From Rubrobacter marinus (lineage in GTDB: Bacteria; Actinomycetota; Rubrobacteria; Rubrobacterales; Rubrobacteraceae): 64,000 nucleotides of DNA. Where the stretch lies: positions 1-64,000 of the forward strand of contig NZ_CP045122.1 in assembly GCF_011492965.1 (NCBI RefSeq). Reading direction: 5' to 3'. The notes beneath the pieces are model-generated. The model made no database searches. It was not told where the DNA came from and worked only from the letters and a program-made list of their open reading frames with translations. Shown one piece after another: positions 36,862 to 45,390 of the stretch. Position 1 is the stretch's first letter; every line of letters starts with the position of its first letter. A program made the position numbers and the translations under genes.

Positions 36862-37809
36862 CTAGCTCCTCAGTAGTTCTTCCATCTGGGCCAGCAGCGA
36901 TGCCAAGCGCTCCCTCTTGTCGCGGTCCTTCAGGGCTCCGCGCCGTCTGAGATTCTTGGCCAGCGCCGACGCCCTGGAGGGGAGGTCCGCGGGAGATGGG
37001 GGAACGGTCGTGACGGTGAGGGCCCTGGCCCGCTCGCGAACGCTCGCGAGCGGGAGGTCTTCCTCCATCACCTCCCGCAGAAGCGCGCGCCTCTTGCCCT
37101 CGTCCCGGATCCGCGCGACCACCAGAGCCTTGGTGTACGCGATCCGCCCGGCGCGCAAAGCTTCGAGGACCTCGTCCGGGAGGTTCAGGAGGGGCAGGCG
37201 GTTCTTTACGAAGGACTCCCAGGTCATCGTTCCCAGAGCCTCGAAGACCGCGACCACGGCCTCCTCCTCGGGGATACCCATATCGTTATGGGTGGGTCCG
37301 CGGGAGGCGGAGAGGCTCTTCTTGCGGTTGCCCATGGCGTAGAGGAGCGAGACCACCTCCTCGGAACCCTTGCCGAGCCCCTCGGAGAGAAGCGCGAGGA
37401 CGCCCTCCGTCTCTTCCACGGGGTTCAGGTCCTCGCGCTGTAAGTTCTCGAGGAGCGCGTAGCGCGCCGCCTCCCCGTTGGTCATCGCGCGGACCATCGC
37501 GGGGACCTCCGAGAGGCCCGCCCTCGTCGCGGCCCGGTAGCGGCGCTCGCCGGCCACGATCTCGTAGCCCTCCCGGTCCCCCGCGAGGGGACGCACCAGT
37601 AAGGGCTGGAGTATTCCGTTGGCGCGCACCGAAGCTACGAGCTCGTCCATGGCCGCCTCGTCGAAGTACCTCCTCGGCTGGCCCCGGTCGGGCAGGCTCA
37701 GGGCGCCCAAGGGCACGGCGCGGACATCCCCGGAGGGCCCCTTCTCGCGGGGCACCTCCCCCAGTATGCTGCGGAACAGACCCTTGCGGTCGATGGATCC
37801 CCTAGACAC
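36862..37809 (-). CDS. parB: ParB/Spo0J-family partition protein
   Basis: The 315-residue protein starts with GTG at 37807-37809, overlapping the parA stop by 8 bases. It has the ParB N-domain: LPDRGQPRRYFDEAAMDELV, IVAGERRYRAATRAGL (the CTP-binding GERRxRA box) and LENLQREDLNPVEE. A central HTH region follows, then a basic C-terminus (KNLRRRGALKDRDKRERL). A 20-bp palindrome at 37275-37294 lies within its own coding sequence (residues around THNDMGIP) and may be one of its binding sites. Confidence 0.9.
   Translation of the reverse strand: MSRGSIDRKGLFRSILGEVPREKGPSGDVRAVPLGALSLPDRGQPRRYFDEAAMDELVASVRANGILQPLLVRPLAGDREGYEIVAGERRYRAATRAGLSEVPAMVRAMTNGEAARYALLENLQREDLNPVEETEGVLALLSEGLGKGSEEVVSLLYAMGNRKKSLSASRGPTHNDMGIPEEEAVVAVFEALGTMTWESFVKNRLPLLNLPDEVLEALRAGRIAYTKALVVARIRDEGKRRALLREVMEEDLPLASVRERARALTVTTVPPSPADLPSRASALAKNLRRRGALKDRDKRERLASLLAQMEELLRS
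37275..37294. promoter_or_regulatory. Candidate parS palindrome inside parB
   Basis: TACCCATATCGTTATGGGTG has arms ACCCATA and TATGGGT around TCGT. It matches the site at 38941-38960 in 18 of 20 bases even though this copy is constrained by coding. Confidence 0.6.
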
Positions 37810-38794
37810 CGACCTTCACCCCTAAGGCCGCGAGGAGCTCGCCCGTAACGGTGCTTATCTCCTCCTCCGCCTTGCCGCCCGGGTCGTGCAGGGGCACGGG
37901 GAGCCCGGCTAAAGAGGCGTCCTTGTAGATCGCCGGGCGGTAACGGATCGGCGAGGAGACCGGGGCGATCGAGGAGAGTTGCTCGCGCATGCTCTCCTCG
38001 GACTCCCGGTCGTGGCGCGTGCGCCCGTCGAAGTGGGTGAGGGCGAACATCGAGATCTCCAGGTCGGGGGCGGCCTGGCGGTACTCCCGGACCATCTGCA
38101 CCACGGTCTTGACGCCCTCGAAGCCCTTCACGTTCGTCGGCACCGGGACGACGACGTGGCGGGAGGCGATGACAGCGAGCGCCGAGAGCTGGCCGAGGGA
38201 GGGAGGAGGGTCGACGAGGACGAAGTCGTAGCCGGAGAGGCGCCTCACCGCCGAACGCAGCCGGGTCACCCCCATGATCACCCCTATAAGCTGGGGCTCG
38301 AGGCGCGCGAGCTCCAAGGTGGAGGGGATCAGGTGCAAACCGTGGGCCTCGATCGGCTCCGGAAGCTCGGGGTCCCCGGGGCTGCCGATAACCGCCGGGT
38401 ACAGCGTGCGCTCCAGCGGTACCTCCTCGCGCACCCCGAGCCACGCCGTCAGGTTCGCCTGTGGGTCCGCGTCGATCAGGAGGACCCGAAACCCCAGGGC
38501 ACGAAGCGCGTAGCCCAGGTCCCTCGCCGCGCTGGTCTTGCCGACACCGCCGGCGTGATTGAAGAAAGAGAGCACCCTCGTCTCCGTGAGGCCCACGTCG
38601 AGCTCCGCCCCGACCGCCTCGGCGTAGCGCTGCACGCTCTTCAAGGTAGGGTTGCCCCCCGGCCGCTCGAGCCTGCGGGGGATGGACTCGTTCGCCCAGC
38701 CCGCCCTCCGGGCGACCTCCTCGAGGGAGAGCCCGCGGCGCACCCGTTCCTCGCCCAGCATCGCCATCATCGCTTCGAGGTCCACGACCGTCAT
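37802..38794 (-). CDS. parA: ParA-family partition ATPase with N-terminal XRE-type HTH
   Basis: The 330-residue protein has an HTH in residues 10-60 (RRGLSLEEVARRAGWANESI, NPTLKSVQRYAEAVG). Then comes the deviant Walker A FNHAGGVGKTSAARDLGYAL, VLLIDADPQANLTAWLG, and Walker B YDFVLVDPPPSLGQ. This is a type Ia ParA that can autoregulate through the HTH. Its stop overlaps parB by 8 bases. No ribosome site is visible before ATG 38792-38794, so the message may be leaderless or start further in at one of the nearby Met codons. Confidence 0.9.
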   Translation of the reverse strand: MTVVDLEAMMAMLGEERVRRGLSLEEVARRAGWANESIPRRLERPGGNPTLKSVQRYAEAVGAELDVGLTETRVLSFFNHAGGVGKTSAARDLGYALRALGFRVLLIDADPQANLTAWLGVREEVPLERTLYPAVIGSPGDPELPEPIEAHGLHLIPSTLELARLEPQLIGVIMGVTRLRSAVRRLSGYDFVLVDPPPSLGQLSALAVIASRHVVVPVPTNVKGFEGVKTVVQMVREYRQAAPDLEISMFALTHFDGRTRHDRESEESMREQLSSIAPVSSPIRYRPAIYKDASLAGLPVPLHDPGGKAEEEISTVTGELLAALGVKVGV

Positions 38795-39877
38795 TTAAAG
38801 CACGGTTCGAGGCCGCCTGCCACGGCCGTCTCGGCGGAGCACAAGATGTGGTGGTGGGTGCCCAGTGAACACGCCCGCGGGTGCCAGATCGTGCACCCTT
38901 CCCCGGTTTGCCGCACACCAGGCAGCAGGAGACCGAGGGTTACCCATACCGTTATGGGTAGCCGCCGAGGACGCGGGTGACCCGCACGGTTCCCATGCAA
39001 ACGAGTGGGGGCATGCAGACCCGAGGACGCGGCGGTAACGGTTTGGGGTCGTGCCCTTCGTCGTTCCGCGACCCATTCGAACGGGGCAACCCTACGACCG
39101 CAGGCGTCCTTAGGGCGGTGACGGAGGTGGTGGGGGAGGAAGGAGGCAGGTGAAGAGTCCTCGGTGGTGGCATGTCGCGGCTGCGGCGCCCGGTCCCCGC
39201 CCCCCTTCGGTGGACGCGCTCCGTCGTTCGGGTGCCGGCGACTTCTGCGCCGTAGTGCTTTCCCGCGGCCAGCGGACGCATCGCTACCGCAAGCCGTCTT
39301 CTTACGCCCGTCCTGCCGGGGCGCCCCAGCGAGGGGCGAGGAGTAGTGCGGGCTCTCTGCAATCCGCTGCCCCGGGCGGACGGCGCGGCCCTCAGAGGCA
39401 CCGTGATGGTCTGCGAGAGCCGGGCCCTCGCGCAGGGGGGGCTCGAGCACCGCCTCGTCCGCTCCGGCCGGACGAGTGGCGCCTCAACTCAGGACGTTTC
39501 GCTCGGGGACGTTCGCCGTTGAACTGGCGTAGGTACCCGGGGCGAGGCCCGAGGGCGGCGGCTTCGATCGCTCGGCCGCGAACCCCGTCGTCTACCGCTA
39601 CTTCGAGGATGTCGAAGGGTACTCGGCCTGCTGGCCGAGTACTTCAGAGCATCGCTCGGGAAGGGGTTCGGGACGCGCCCCCGGTAGGGGCGCCATTCTC
39701 CCTTCCGGCCAACGAGTACCGGCCATAATCTTCAATTTTGAAGATGCCCGCCGCCGCGCGATCCGGCATCATCCCTAGCGTAACGCGGCCCAGAACCCGA
39801 GGCGAGACGCGACGGACGGCGCACGAAAGGCTTCCGGCCGCGCCAACGCTCCACCGAGGCCCAGCGAAGGAGGGAAA
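38795..39877. other. 1.1-kb upstream region of parAB without a supported gene
   Basis: Apart from the palindrome at 38941-38960 I see only GC-rich frames with shadow composition on both strands. Neither the 219-residue minus frame nor the 192-residue plus frame has a ribosome site or recognisable motif. Confidence 0.5.
38941..38960. promoter_or_regulatory. Candidate parS palindrome upstream of parAB
   Basis: TACCCATACCGTTATGGGTA has 8-bp arms TACCCATA and TATGGGTA around CCGT. It lies 147 bases upstream of the HTH-ParA start and is a near copy of 37275-37294. ParB binding, or operator use by the ParA HTH, is the natural reading. Confidence 0.65.
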
Positions 39878-40399
39878 GTGCGCTACCCCCAGCAGGCGAA
39901 AATCCGCGGCATGATCGAGCTGCTCCACAGAGGGCTGAGCAGGGCGCACGAGCGGGGCGAGTCCGAACTGCGCGTGGGCTACCTGAGCCACGGAGAGGAA
40001 TCCGGGGTTTACGTGGGCGCCGCAATGGCGGGCAAGAACAGCGCGGCCGGACCGCTCGGCGTAAGCGGCGCCGAAGCCGTGGCCCTTCTCAGGTACGTCG
40101 CGGACGAAGGCTACGTGCGACTGGGCCGCGGCAGCCGCCTTTCGGGCTACACGGGTCTGGTCACGGTCGAGTACGTCACCCCGGCGGGTCTGCTCGAGAT
40201 AGGCGAACTGCCCGATCCCAGGGAAACGTTCTTGGTGGGCCTGGAAGCCGCGATACGGGCGCTACGCGCGGACGCCCGCATGCCCGAAGATGCCAGGAAG
40301 AAGGGCATCGCTTGGCTCGAGGAGGGCAAGGAAACCGGCAGGCCGTTCTCGGTCGAAACCATCAGGGCGATGCTCGGGGCAGGAACACCCGCGTTGTAA
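39878..40399 (+). CDS. Conserved-looking winged-helix-type hypothetical protein
   Basis: GTG at 39878 has GAAGGAGGGAAA directly before it, a strong site. The 173-residue protein has an N-terminal helix (RGMIELLHRGLSRAHERGES), a central HTH-wing-like part (SGAEAVALLRYVADEGYVRL, then LVTVEYVTPAGLLEIGE), and a charged helical C-terminus (ARKKGIAWLEEGKETGR). The codon use and composition are those of a real gene. Function is unknown; the phrase VTPAGLLEIGE at the end of a wing resembles small winged-helix proteins of mobile elements. Confidence 0.65.
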   Translation: MRYPQQAKIRGMIELLHRGLSRAHERGESELRVGYLSHGEESGVYVGAAMAGKNSAAGPLGVSGAEAVALLRYVADEGYVRLGRGSRLSGYTGLVTVEYVTPAGLLEIGELPDPRETFLVGLEAAIRALRADARMPEDARKKGIAWLEEGKETGRPFSVETIRAMLGAGTPAL

Positions 40400-40592
40400 C
40401 CCCAACTTCCTCGCCGCCTGCGTCCCCGCCGCCCACGACGTCGCCAGCGCCGAGGCCACGCGGTCGGCGAGGTCGGGGTAGTCGCGCATGCCGGTGGCGC
40501 GCAGCCGGTTGGAGACGGCCCCGATCCTCTGGACGGCCTCGCACGGGTTGTACCAGGGCCTCCTCGATGACGGCGCGTTCTTCGTCGGCCAT
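40362..40592 (-). CDS. Small helical protein, frameshifted, convergent with the previous gene
   Basis: MADEERAVIEEALVQP starts at 40592. After a frame change near 40550 it continues as CEAVQRIGAVSNRLRATGMR and YPDLADRVASALATSWAAG, clearly amphipathic helices. The true 3' end is unclear; the frame runs on antisense to the neighbouring gene. It could be a small partner protein. I call it from composition alone. Confidence 0.35.
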   Translation of the reverse strand: MADEERAVIEEALVQPVRGRPEDRGRLQPAARHRHARLPRPRRPRGLGAGDVVGGGDAGGEEVGVTTRVFLPRASP

Positions 40593-40775
40593 GCCGGGAG
40601 CACGTGGCGTCCGAGGCTGCTGGCGCTACGCCGGCAGCAGCGATCAGAATTAGGGGGTGGGTTGTGGATGCGCGGATGAAGACGAAGGCGCTCGAGATGC
40701 TGCGCCCGACGGTGGCGCGAGGGGCCAAGGCACGAGGAAGGGGAGACGCGTAATCCATGGTTCGTGTCGCAGACC

Positions 40776-41172
40776 TCAGAGCCTCCGGGCCAGCCTCGGT
40801 GGCCTCGGTCGGGCCGTTTTCGCTGGCAATCGACCGGCTCGCTCGTCCTCAGAAGACCCCCATTCGTCCTCGCTCCCCACCCGGATCGGGAATCCGGCGA
40901 GGTCCCGGCGTCCCACGAGCACCTGGTTCTCCGTCCCGTCGTGGCTGCTGACTGTGGTCTTGGTGTCGATCGTCTCCCCCCGCAGGCTGCTGGCGCACCG
41001 ATACCAGCGGGCGGTACTCCTTGCCCATGACCGATCGTACAATCGCGATCTCAGCGCCCACCAACCCCACGCCCGGCTCCCGCGCCGGGTCGTCGTCTAT
41101 GGAGGTGAACGTTGCGCCGGTGTCGATCTTCGCGACCTGCTCGACGCCCTCTTCGCCTCCAGCCGCCCGCAT
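40776..41172 (-). CDS. Retropepsin-like aspartic protease domain protein (one frameshift)
   Basis: ATG at 41170-41172 has GAGGAG eight bases upstream. The sequence reads EQVAKIDTGATFTSIDDDPA with the aspartic protease D-T-G-A motif, then VRSVMGKEYRPLV. After a frame change near 41000 it continues as LRGETIDTKTTVSSHDGTEN and VLVGRRDLAGFPIRVGSE. The order DTGA, R-containing strand, then LVGRRDLAGF matches single-lobe retropepsin-like proteins, including the RimK-associated putative zinc protease family. About 132 residues. It would act as a dimer; target unknown. Confidence 0.6.
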
Positions 41173-41434
41173 CCTTACGCGCTCCTCTTCCCCCACGATC
41201 GCGCCCTCGTGCGCGGGCGCGCCTTCGACGCCGGCTCCGGCGCCGGGGTCCCCATCCGGCCGAGGGCACAAGCCGTCCGAGAAGCGCTACGAGCAGCCCG
41301 CAGCTTTCGGGGCGCTACGGGTTCGTGGGGTGGTTTAAAGGTTGGCGGATAGTTTCGGAATAAGGTAGGGTACCGGGGTACGGTGCAGGCGGGAATACGG
41401 CGCCGGAGACAGAGGAAGAAAGGGTGGAGGTCTG

Positions 41435-42238
41435 ATGGGATTGCTGGCGCTGGCGCAGGTGAGTCAGGACGAGTTGCGCAAGGAGATTTTGCACACGTGG
41501 GAGACCGCCAGGCACACGTGGGAGATCCCGATACACCTCGGCCCAATAGACATCTCCATCGACAAGAGCGTCTGGTTCTTGTTTCTCGGGACGGCGCTAA
41601 CCTTCCTCATCCTGTTTATCGGGAGCAGGATCCTCAGCACGCGGCCCGGGGCGTACCAGGTGATCGTGGAGGAGCTGTACGGCTTCGGGCGTAACCTCGG
41701 CGGGCAGGTAGGGGAGGAGGGGAAGAAGTGGTTCCCCTACACGCTCTCCCTGTTCGTGTTCATCCTGGTGCTCAACCTTATAGGCCTCGTCCCGTACAGC
41801 TACCCGGTGACGGCCAACATCTCGTTCACGATCGTGCTGGCGCTCCTGACGTTCGCCCTCACGCAGTACGAGGGCTTCCGGCGCAACGGGGTCGGCGGGT
41901 ACATCAAGAGCTTCGTCCCCGCCGGGCTGCCCGCCAAGCCCATCATGGTGCCGCTGATGACGTTCCTGGAGATCCTGCAGGAGTTCACCAAGCCGCTGAC
42001 GCTGGCGCTGCGGCTCTACGCGAACATCCTCGCCGGTCACCTCATCATCTTCGTGTTCCTCGGTCTGATCCTGTACTTCGGGCTCAGCGGGGTTGGTCTG
42101 GTGGTGCCTGCGATCTCGGTTCCGCTCGCCGTAATCTTCTATGCATTCGAGATATTCGTGGCCGTCCTGCAAGCCTACATTTTCGCTATACTCACGCAGG
42201 TTTACATCGAGTTGGCGATGTTCCGCGAGGACCACTAG
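41435..42238 (+). CDS. atpB: ATP synthase F0 subunit a, orphan copy
   Basis: ATG at 41435 follows GGTGGAGGT. The 267-residue protein has five to six membrane segments. The key proton-channel helix is intact: EFTKPLTLALRLYANILAGH, with the essential Arg in LALRLYAN. Other conserved parts are LVLNLIGLVPYSYPVTANIS and AVLQAYIFAILTQVYI. Length and order match full-length AtpB. No atpE, atpF or F1 gene is nearby; the next gene lies on the other strand. It might replace or compete with the chromosomal subunit, which is inference. Confidence 0.95.
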   Translation: MGLLALAQVSQDELRKEILHTWETARHTWEIPIHLGPIDISIDKSVWFLFLGTALTFLILFIGSRILSTRPGAYQVIVEELYGFGRNLGGQVGEEGKKWFPYTLSLFVFILVLNLIGLVPYSYPVTANISFTIVLALLTFALTQYEGFRRNGVGGYIKSFVPAGLPAKPIMVPLMTFLEILQEFTKPLTLALRLYANILAGHLIIFVFLGLILYFGLSGVGLVVPAISVPLAVIFYAFEIFVAVLQAYIFAILTQVYIELAMFREDH

Positions 42239-42240
42239 GG

Positions 42241-43359
42241 CTACCCGGACGCGGCACTCCGGCTCGGCAACGGTGGGCGTCGAGTAACCCCGTCCTCGAC
42301 CGGGCGGCTCCGTGGGGGGAGGGGCCCGTGCTCGCCCCGCAACAGCGAACCGAGCCTGTCCCCGGCCAGGGCGCCGGTCGCGACAGCGATCGTCACCGCC
42401 GCCAGCGAGGCTGCGACTTCCAAGGGCTCCCACCCTCCGAAATCGAAGAGCGCCCTCAAGGCCCACTCGCCCCCGAGGAGCGCCGGCCCCGCGAGGAGGG
42501 CGGCGGCTAGCACGCGTCCTCCGCCGAAGTTCCTCCCAGCCCGCCAGAGCACCAGGTCGATGGCTAGGGCCGGGGCCAGGACCATCACCGGCGGGGTGAG
42601 GTGCTCGACCGAGCCCATCCCCCAGACGACGAGCAGCATCGAAGACCGGAACAGAAGGTAGACCAGCGCCACCGCCGTCGCCGCACCCGCACGACCGAAG
42701 TAGCGCGCGGCGCCCATCAGAGACACGGCGGCCAAGACACCGGCCAGCGAGGGGTAGAACAACGCATCGCGCCCCTCGATGTGGAAGTCCAACTCGCCGA
42801 GGGCGAACATGGAGAGCGAGAGCGCAGCCCCAAAGAGCCCCAACGCGACGGCCTCGGTGCCCGAAACCCCCCGCCACACCGGAGCGGCGCTGCGTGCCCC
42901 CAGGGACAGCCCCGATGTCCCCAGCGCCGCGAGCAGGCCGTAGATGCCGACCAAGCCCCCGCTACTCCCATGAGGTGCGGCGGGCTCCAGATCGTGACAT
43001 CCAGACCGTACATCTCGTGCCACAAGTTGTCCAAAGGCGCCGCGGCGACCTGGACCATCGGCCCAAGCGCGGCGACGGCGAAGCCCGAGCCCGCTCCCCC
43101 GGCGAGCGCGGACCGGAGCGAGCCCGCGCCCCGCCACGCCGCGGCGAAACCGCCCAAGGCCGCTACCAGGAGGAGGCCAACCCCCGAGTACACGAAAATG
43201 TGGGGCGGAATCCAGAACGACTCCCGCCCGATCGTGGCGTGCCAGGTCACGTCCCAGTAGATCCCCCCAGCGCCCCGGCAACCGCCGCCAACCCCAGCGC
43301 GGCGAAGACACGTCCCCCGCTCCCAAAGCCCTGCCCCAACCCCCCGCCGTACCGATCAT
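42241..43359 (-). CDS. Conserved polytopic membrane protein (frameshifts)
   Basis: Coding sequence alternates frame near 43300 and 42970. Joined, it reads from VTWHATIGRESFWIPPHIFV through VYSGVGLLLVAALGGFAAAW, IWSPPHLMGV, then GLVGIYGLLAALGTSGLSLG, AALSLSMFALGELDFHIEGR and ALVYLLFRSSMLLVVWGMGS. Nine or more hydrophobic segments fill about 370 residues. The WH-x-x-x-GR-x-x-FW-x-PPH motif near the N-terminus recurs in uncharacterised bacterial membrane proteins as I recall, but I cannot name a function. Its stop lies two bases from the end of atpB on the opposite strand. Confidence 0.6.
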   Translation of the reverse strand: MIGTAGGWGRALGAGDVSSPRWGWRRLPGRWGDLLGRDLARHDRAGVVLDSAPHFRVLGGWPPPGSGLGRFRRGVAGRGLAPVRARRGSGLGLRRRRAWADGPGRRGAFGQLVARDVRSGCHDLEPAAPHGSSGGLVGIYGLLAALGTSGLSLGARSAAPVWRGVSGTEAVALGLFGAALSLSMFALGELDFHIEGRDALFYPSLAGVLAAVSLMGAARYFGRAGAATAVALVYLLFRSSMLLVVWGMGSVEHLTPPVMVLAPALAIDLVLWRAGRNFGGGRVLAAALLAGPALLGGEWALRALFDFGGWEPLEVAASLAAVTIAVATGALAGDRLGSLLRGEHGPLPPRSRPVEDGVTRRPPLPSRSAASG

Positions 43360-43460
43360 CGATCCTCCCTAGCATCGCTCTCTATATACCCCTACGGGGT
43401 ATGGGCTATACTGCTACACGGCCCACCGTATGTCAAGGCTTGCGCGGAGCGGGAGGGGAA

Positions 43461-43877
43461 TCACAGGGACGAGGCGGCCCAGGCGACGACCGCGTACCGC
43501 AGGCCCTTGCCGAGCGTCGCCCAAAAGAGAAAGGCGAGGGGGGGAATCCGGGTCGCCCCGGCGAGCGCCACGAGGGCGTCGCCGACCACGGGGACGGGGG
43601 AGAGGAGCATGGCCGGTGCTCCGAAGCGGCGGAGCAGCCTGGATGCGTGCTCCTGCCGTTTCGTGGGCTTCTTGCGCCGGGCGAGGGCGCGTGCCCCGCC
43701 GCGGCCGAGCCAGTAGGTGGTGCAAGCGCCGAGGACGTTGCCTGCCGTGGCCACCAGAACAGGGGCTAGGAGCCCCTCGCGCGAGCGGACCAGGGCGGCC
43801 AAAGCCGCCTCGGAGCCGAGCGGGAGTACCGTCGCGGCCAGGAAGCTCAGGGCGAAGAGCGCGGCGTAGGCGAGCAT
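43461..43877 (-). CDS. DedA/VTT-family membrane protein, YqaA-like
   Basis: The 138-residue protein has three to four membrane helices. YAALFALSFLAATVLPLGSE is the characteristic YqaA N-terminus. NVLGACTTYWLGRGG corresponds to the conserved glycine-rich helix, and APAMLLSPVPVVGDALVALA to the re-entrant region with conserved Pro and Asp. Larger DedA relatives act in lipid-carrier scrambling and membrane homeostasis. Intact frame; size fits the short YqaA group. Confidence 0.8.
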   Translation of the reverse strand: MLAYAALFALSFLAATVLPLGSEAALAALVRSREGLLAPVLVATAGNVLGACTTYWLGRGGARALARRKKPTKRQEHASRLLRRFGAPAMLLSPVPVVGDALVALAGATRIPPLAFLFWATLGKGLRYAVVAWAASSL

Positions 43878-43933
43878 CCCGGCCGCTCAACCCTCTCGTC
43901 GGGGGGAGGGGTACGCGGGCGAGGGGCTAGGCC

Positions 43934-44779
43934 TCACGCGACCCGATCGGCCCTGACGACGAGCCGTCCGGAGTCGGGGCCGCCTCCGTAGAGGCCCGGG
44001 CCGAGCGTCCACCAGTCGTCGGGGGTCTCGGTGCAGGTCTGCAGGGAGACCACGTCGCGCCCCGGGATCGGCTGCGTCACCCAGGTGTCGGAGGGGGAGA
44101 CAGCGAAGATCTCGGTGACCCGGTACTCGTAGACCCTGCCCTCGGAGTCCTCGAGGATCACCTCGTCGCCCGGCTGCATGGAGGGGAGGTCGTAGAACTG
44201 GTAGTAGCTCTCGGTGCCCGGCCAGCCGATGCGGTGGCCGGCGACGTAGGTGTTGGTGTCCCCTTCCTCCCACGGGAAGCCCGTGCCGGGGACCTTGATC
44301 GCACCGAGGTCCAACGCCTCCTGGGAGTCGTCGTTTCTTACGGTGTGGCCGTAGACGCCGAGCTTGGGGACGGTGAGGTAGGTCGTCGGGTCGTCGGGCG
44401 CCCTCGCGGCCTCCGCGGCCGCCCGCTCCTCCGCCGCCCTCCTCTCGGCCTCCTGCCGGCGCCGCTCCTCTTCCTCGGCGGCGCGCTGCCTCGCAGCCTC
44501 CTCCTCGGCCCGCTTCTCGGCGGCCGGCTCCTCGGAGACCGCTCGCGGAGGGTCGGGGACGGTCGGCTCCTCGACCCGCGCCAAGGCGCCCGCCCCGTCC
44601 GACCGCGATGCGGCCCCCGCGCCGTACAGCGCCAGCGTGCCAAGGGCCACGACGAGAAGGCCCACGAACACGTAGGCACCCGTCCGGCGCCTTACGAAGA
44701 CCGGCTTGTCGCCCGAGCCGCGCCCAGACCGGTACACACGCCCGTCGCGGATACGCCGCCTGCTCTTGAACCTCTGCAT
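43934..44779 (-). CDS. Class E-like sortase with long Glu/Arg coiled-coil stalk
   Basis: ATG at 44777-44779 is preferred: the downstream frame begins MQRFKSRRRIRDGRVYRSGR with a basic N-tail and a membrane segment (GAYVFVGLLVVALGTLALYG), and AGAGGAG lies upstream. A predicted coiled coil of Glu/Arg/Ala (EEEAARQRAAEEEERRRQEA) forms a stalk. The sortase fold follows with catalytic His in NTYVAGHRIGWPG, Cys in VVSLQTCTETP and Arg in GRLVVRADRVA. First of four sortases in this island; it is the most divergent because of the stalk. Confidence 0.9.
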   Translation of the reverse strand: MQRFKSRRRIRDGRVYRSGRGSGDKPVFVRRRTGAYVFVGLLVVALGTLALYGAGAASRSDGAGALARVEEPTVPDPPRAVSEEPAAEKRAEEEAARQRAAEEEERRRQEAERRAAEERAAAEAARAPDDPTTYLTVPKLGVYGHTVRNDDSQEALDLGAIKVPGTGFPWEEGDTNTYVAGHRIGWPGTESYYQFYDLPSMQPGDEVILEDSEGRVYEYRVTEIFAVSPSDTWVTQPIPGRDVVSLQTCTETPDDWWTLGPGLYGGGPDSGRLVVRADRVA

Positions 44780-44924
44780 AGAAACAGCGAACTCCTCTCT
44801 CTTTAGGGTCTGCTTCGCTCGGGGGCGGGCAGGGCCGGACGGCCCTGCCCGAGCCGCGTGGTAGGTCCGGCCCCGGACGCAGCGCCCCTCGCCCTGGTTA
44901 CCGCCGGTGTCCCCACGGGTGGGC

Positions 44925-45128
44925 TCACTCGTCGCCACGTCCGTCGGGACGGTCGGAAGGCACGACAAACCAGAACGCGCCGACCCAGATCACCGCGAAC
45001 AGGACCACCACCACAACGAACATCACCCAGCCCGGGGCTCCCAGCACGCCAAGCACCACCACCGCGCCGACGGTTGCGGCGACCAGCGCCACGAGCGCCG
45101 AGACCAGCGTCCGATCGCTTCTTTGCAC
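44925..45128 (-). CDS. Small two-helix membrane protein
   Basis: GTG at 45126-45128 is chosen because AAAGGAGGACAAGG stands right before it. The 67-residue product has two strong membrane helices (LVSALVALVAATVGAVVVLG and WVMFVVVVVLFAVIWVGAFW) with a short GAPG turn and a charged C-tail (SDRPDGRGDE). It sits between a sortase and lgt. Unknown function. Confidence 0.65.
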   Translation of the reverse strand: MQRSDRTLVSALVALVAATVGAVVVLGVLGAPGWVMFVVVVVLFAVIWVGAFWFVVPSDRPDGRGDE

Positions 45129-45390
45129 CCTTGTCCTCCTTTTTCGTCCGTTCGGCATCCGGCGCCCCCGAGGGCGCGCTCTCGTGGCCGGAGGGAGGAA
45201 GCACGTCCTCGACGGTACAGCGGCGGCCGAGCGGCCCCTGCCCGCCTCGAACACTGGCCGCGGGCGGGGTCGCCGACCTCGTGGGACCCGCCCGGGCCGA
45301 GGCCTACCTTCCGGCGAGCGCGCCCTGCCGCGGAGCGCGGCTCGTTGCGCGGCGCGCTCCTCTCCCCCCCGACGACGGCTCGAGCCACCG

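Noticed and set aside
37861..39200. Canonical chromosomal parS site
   Set aside because: No TGTTNCACGTGAAACA-like sequence is present; the palindromes found are of a different type.
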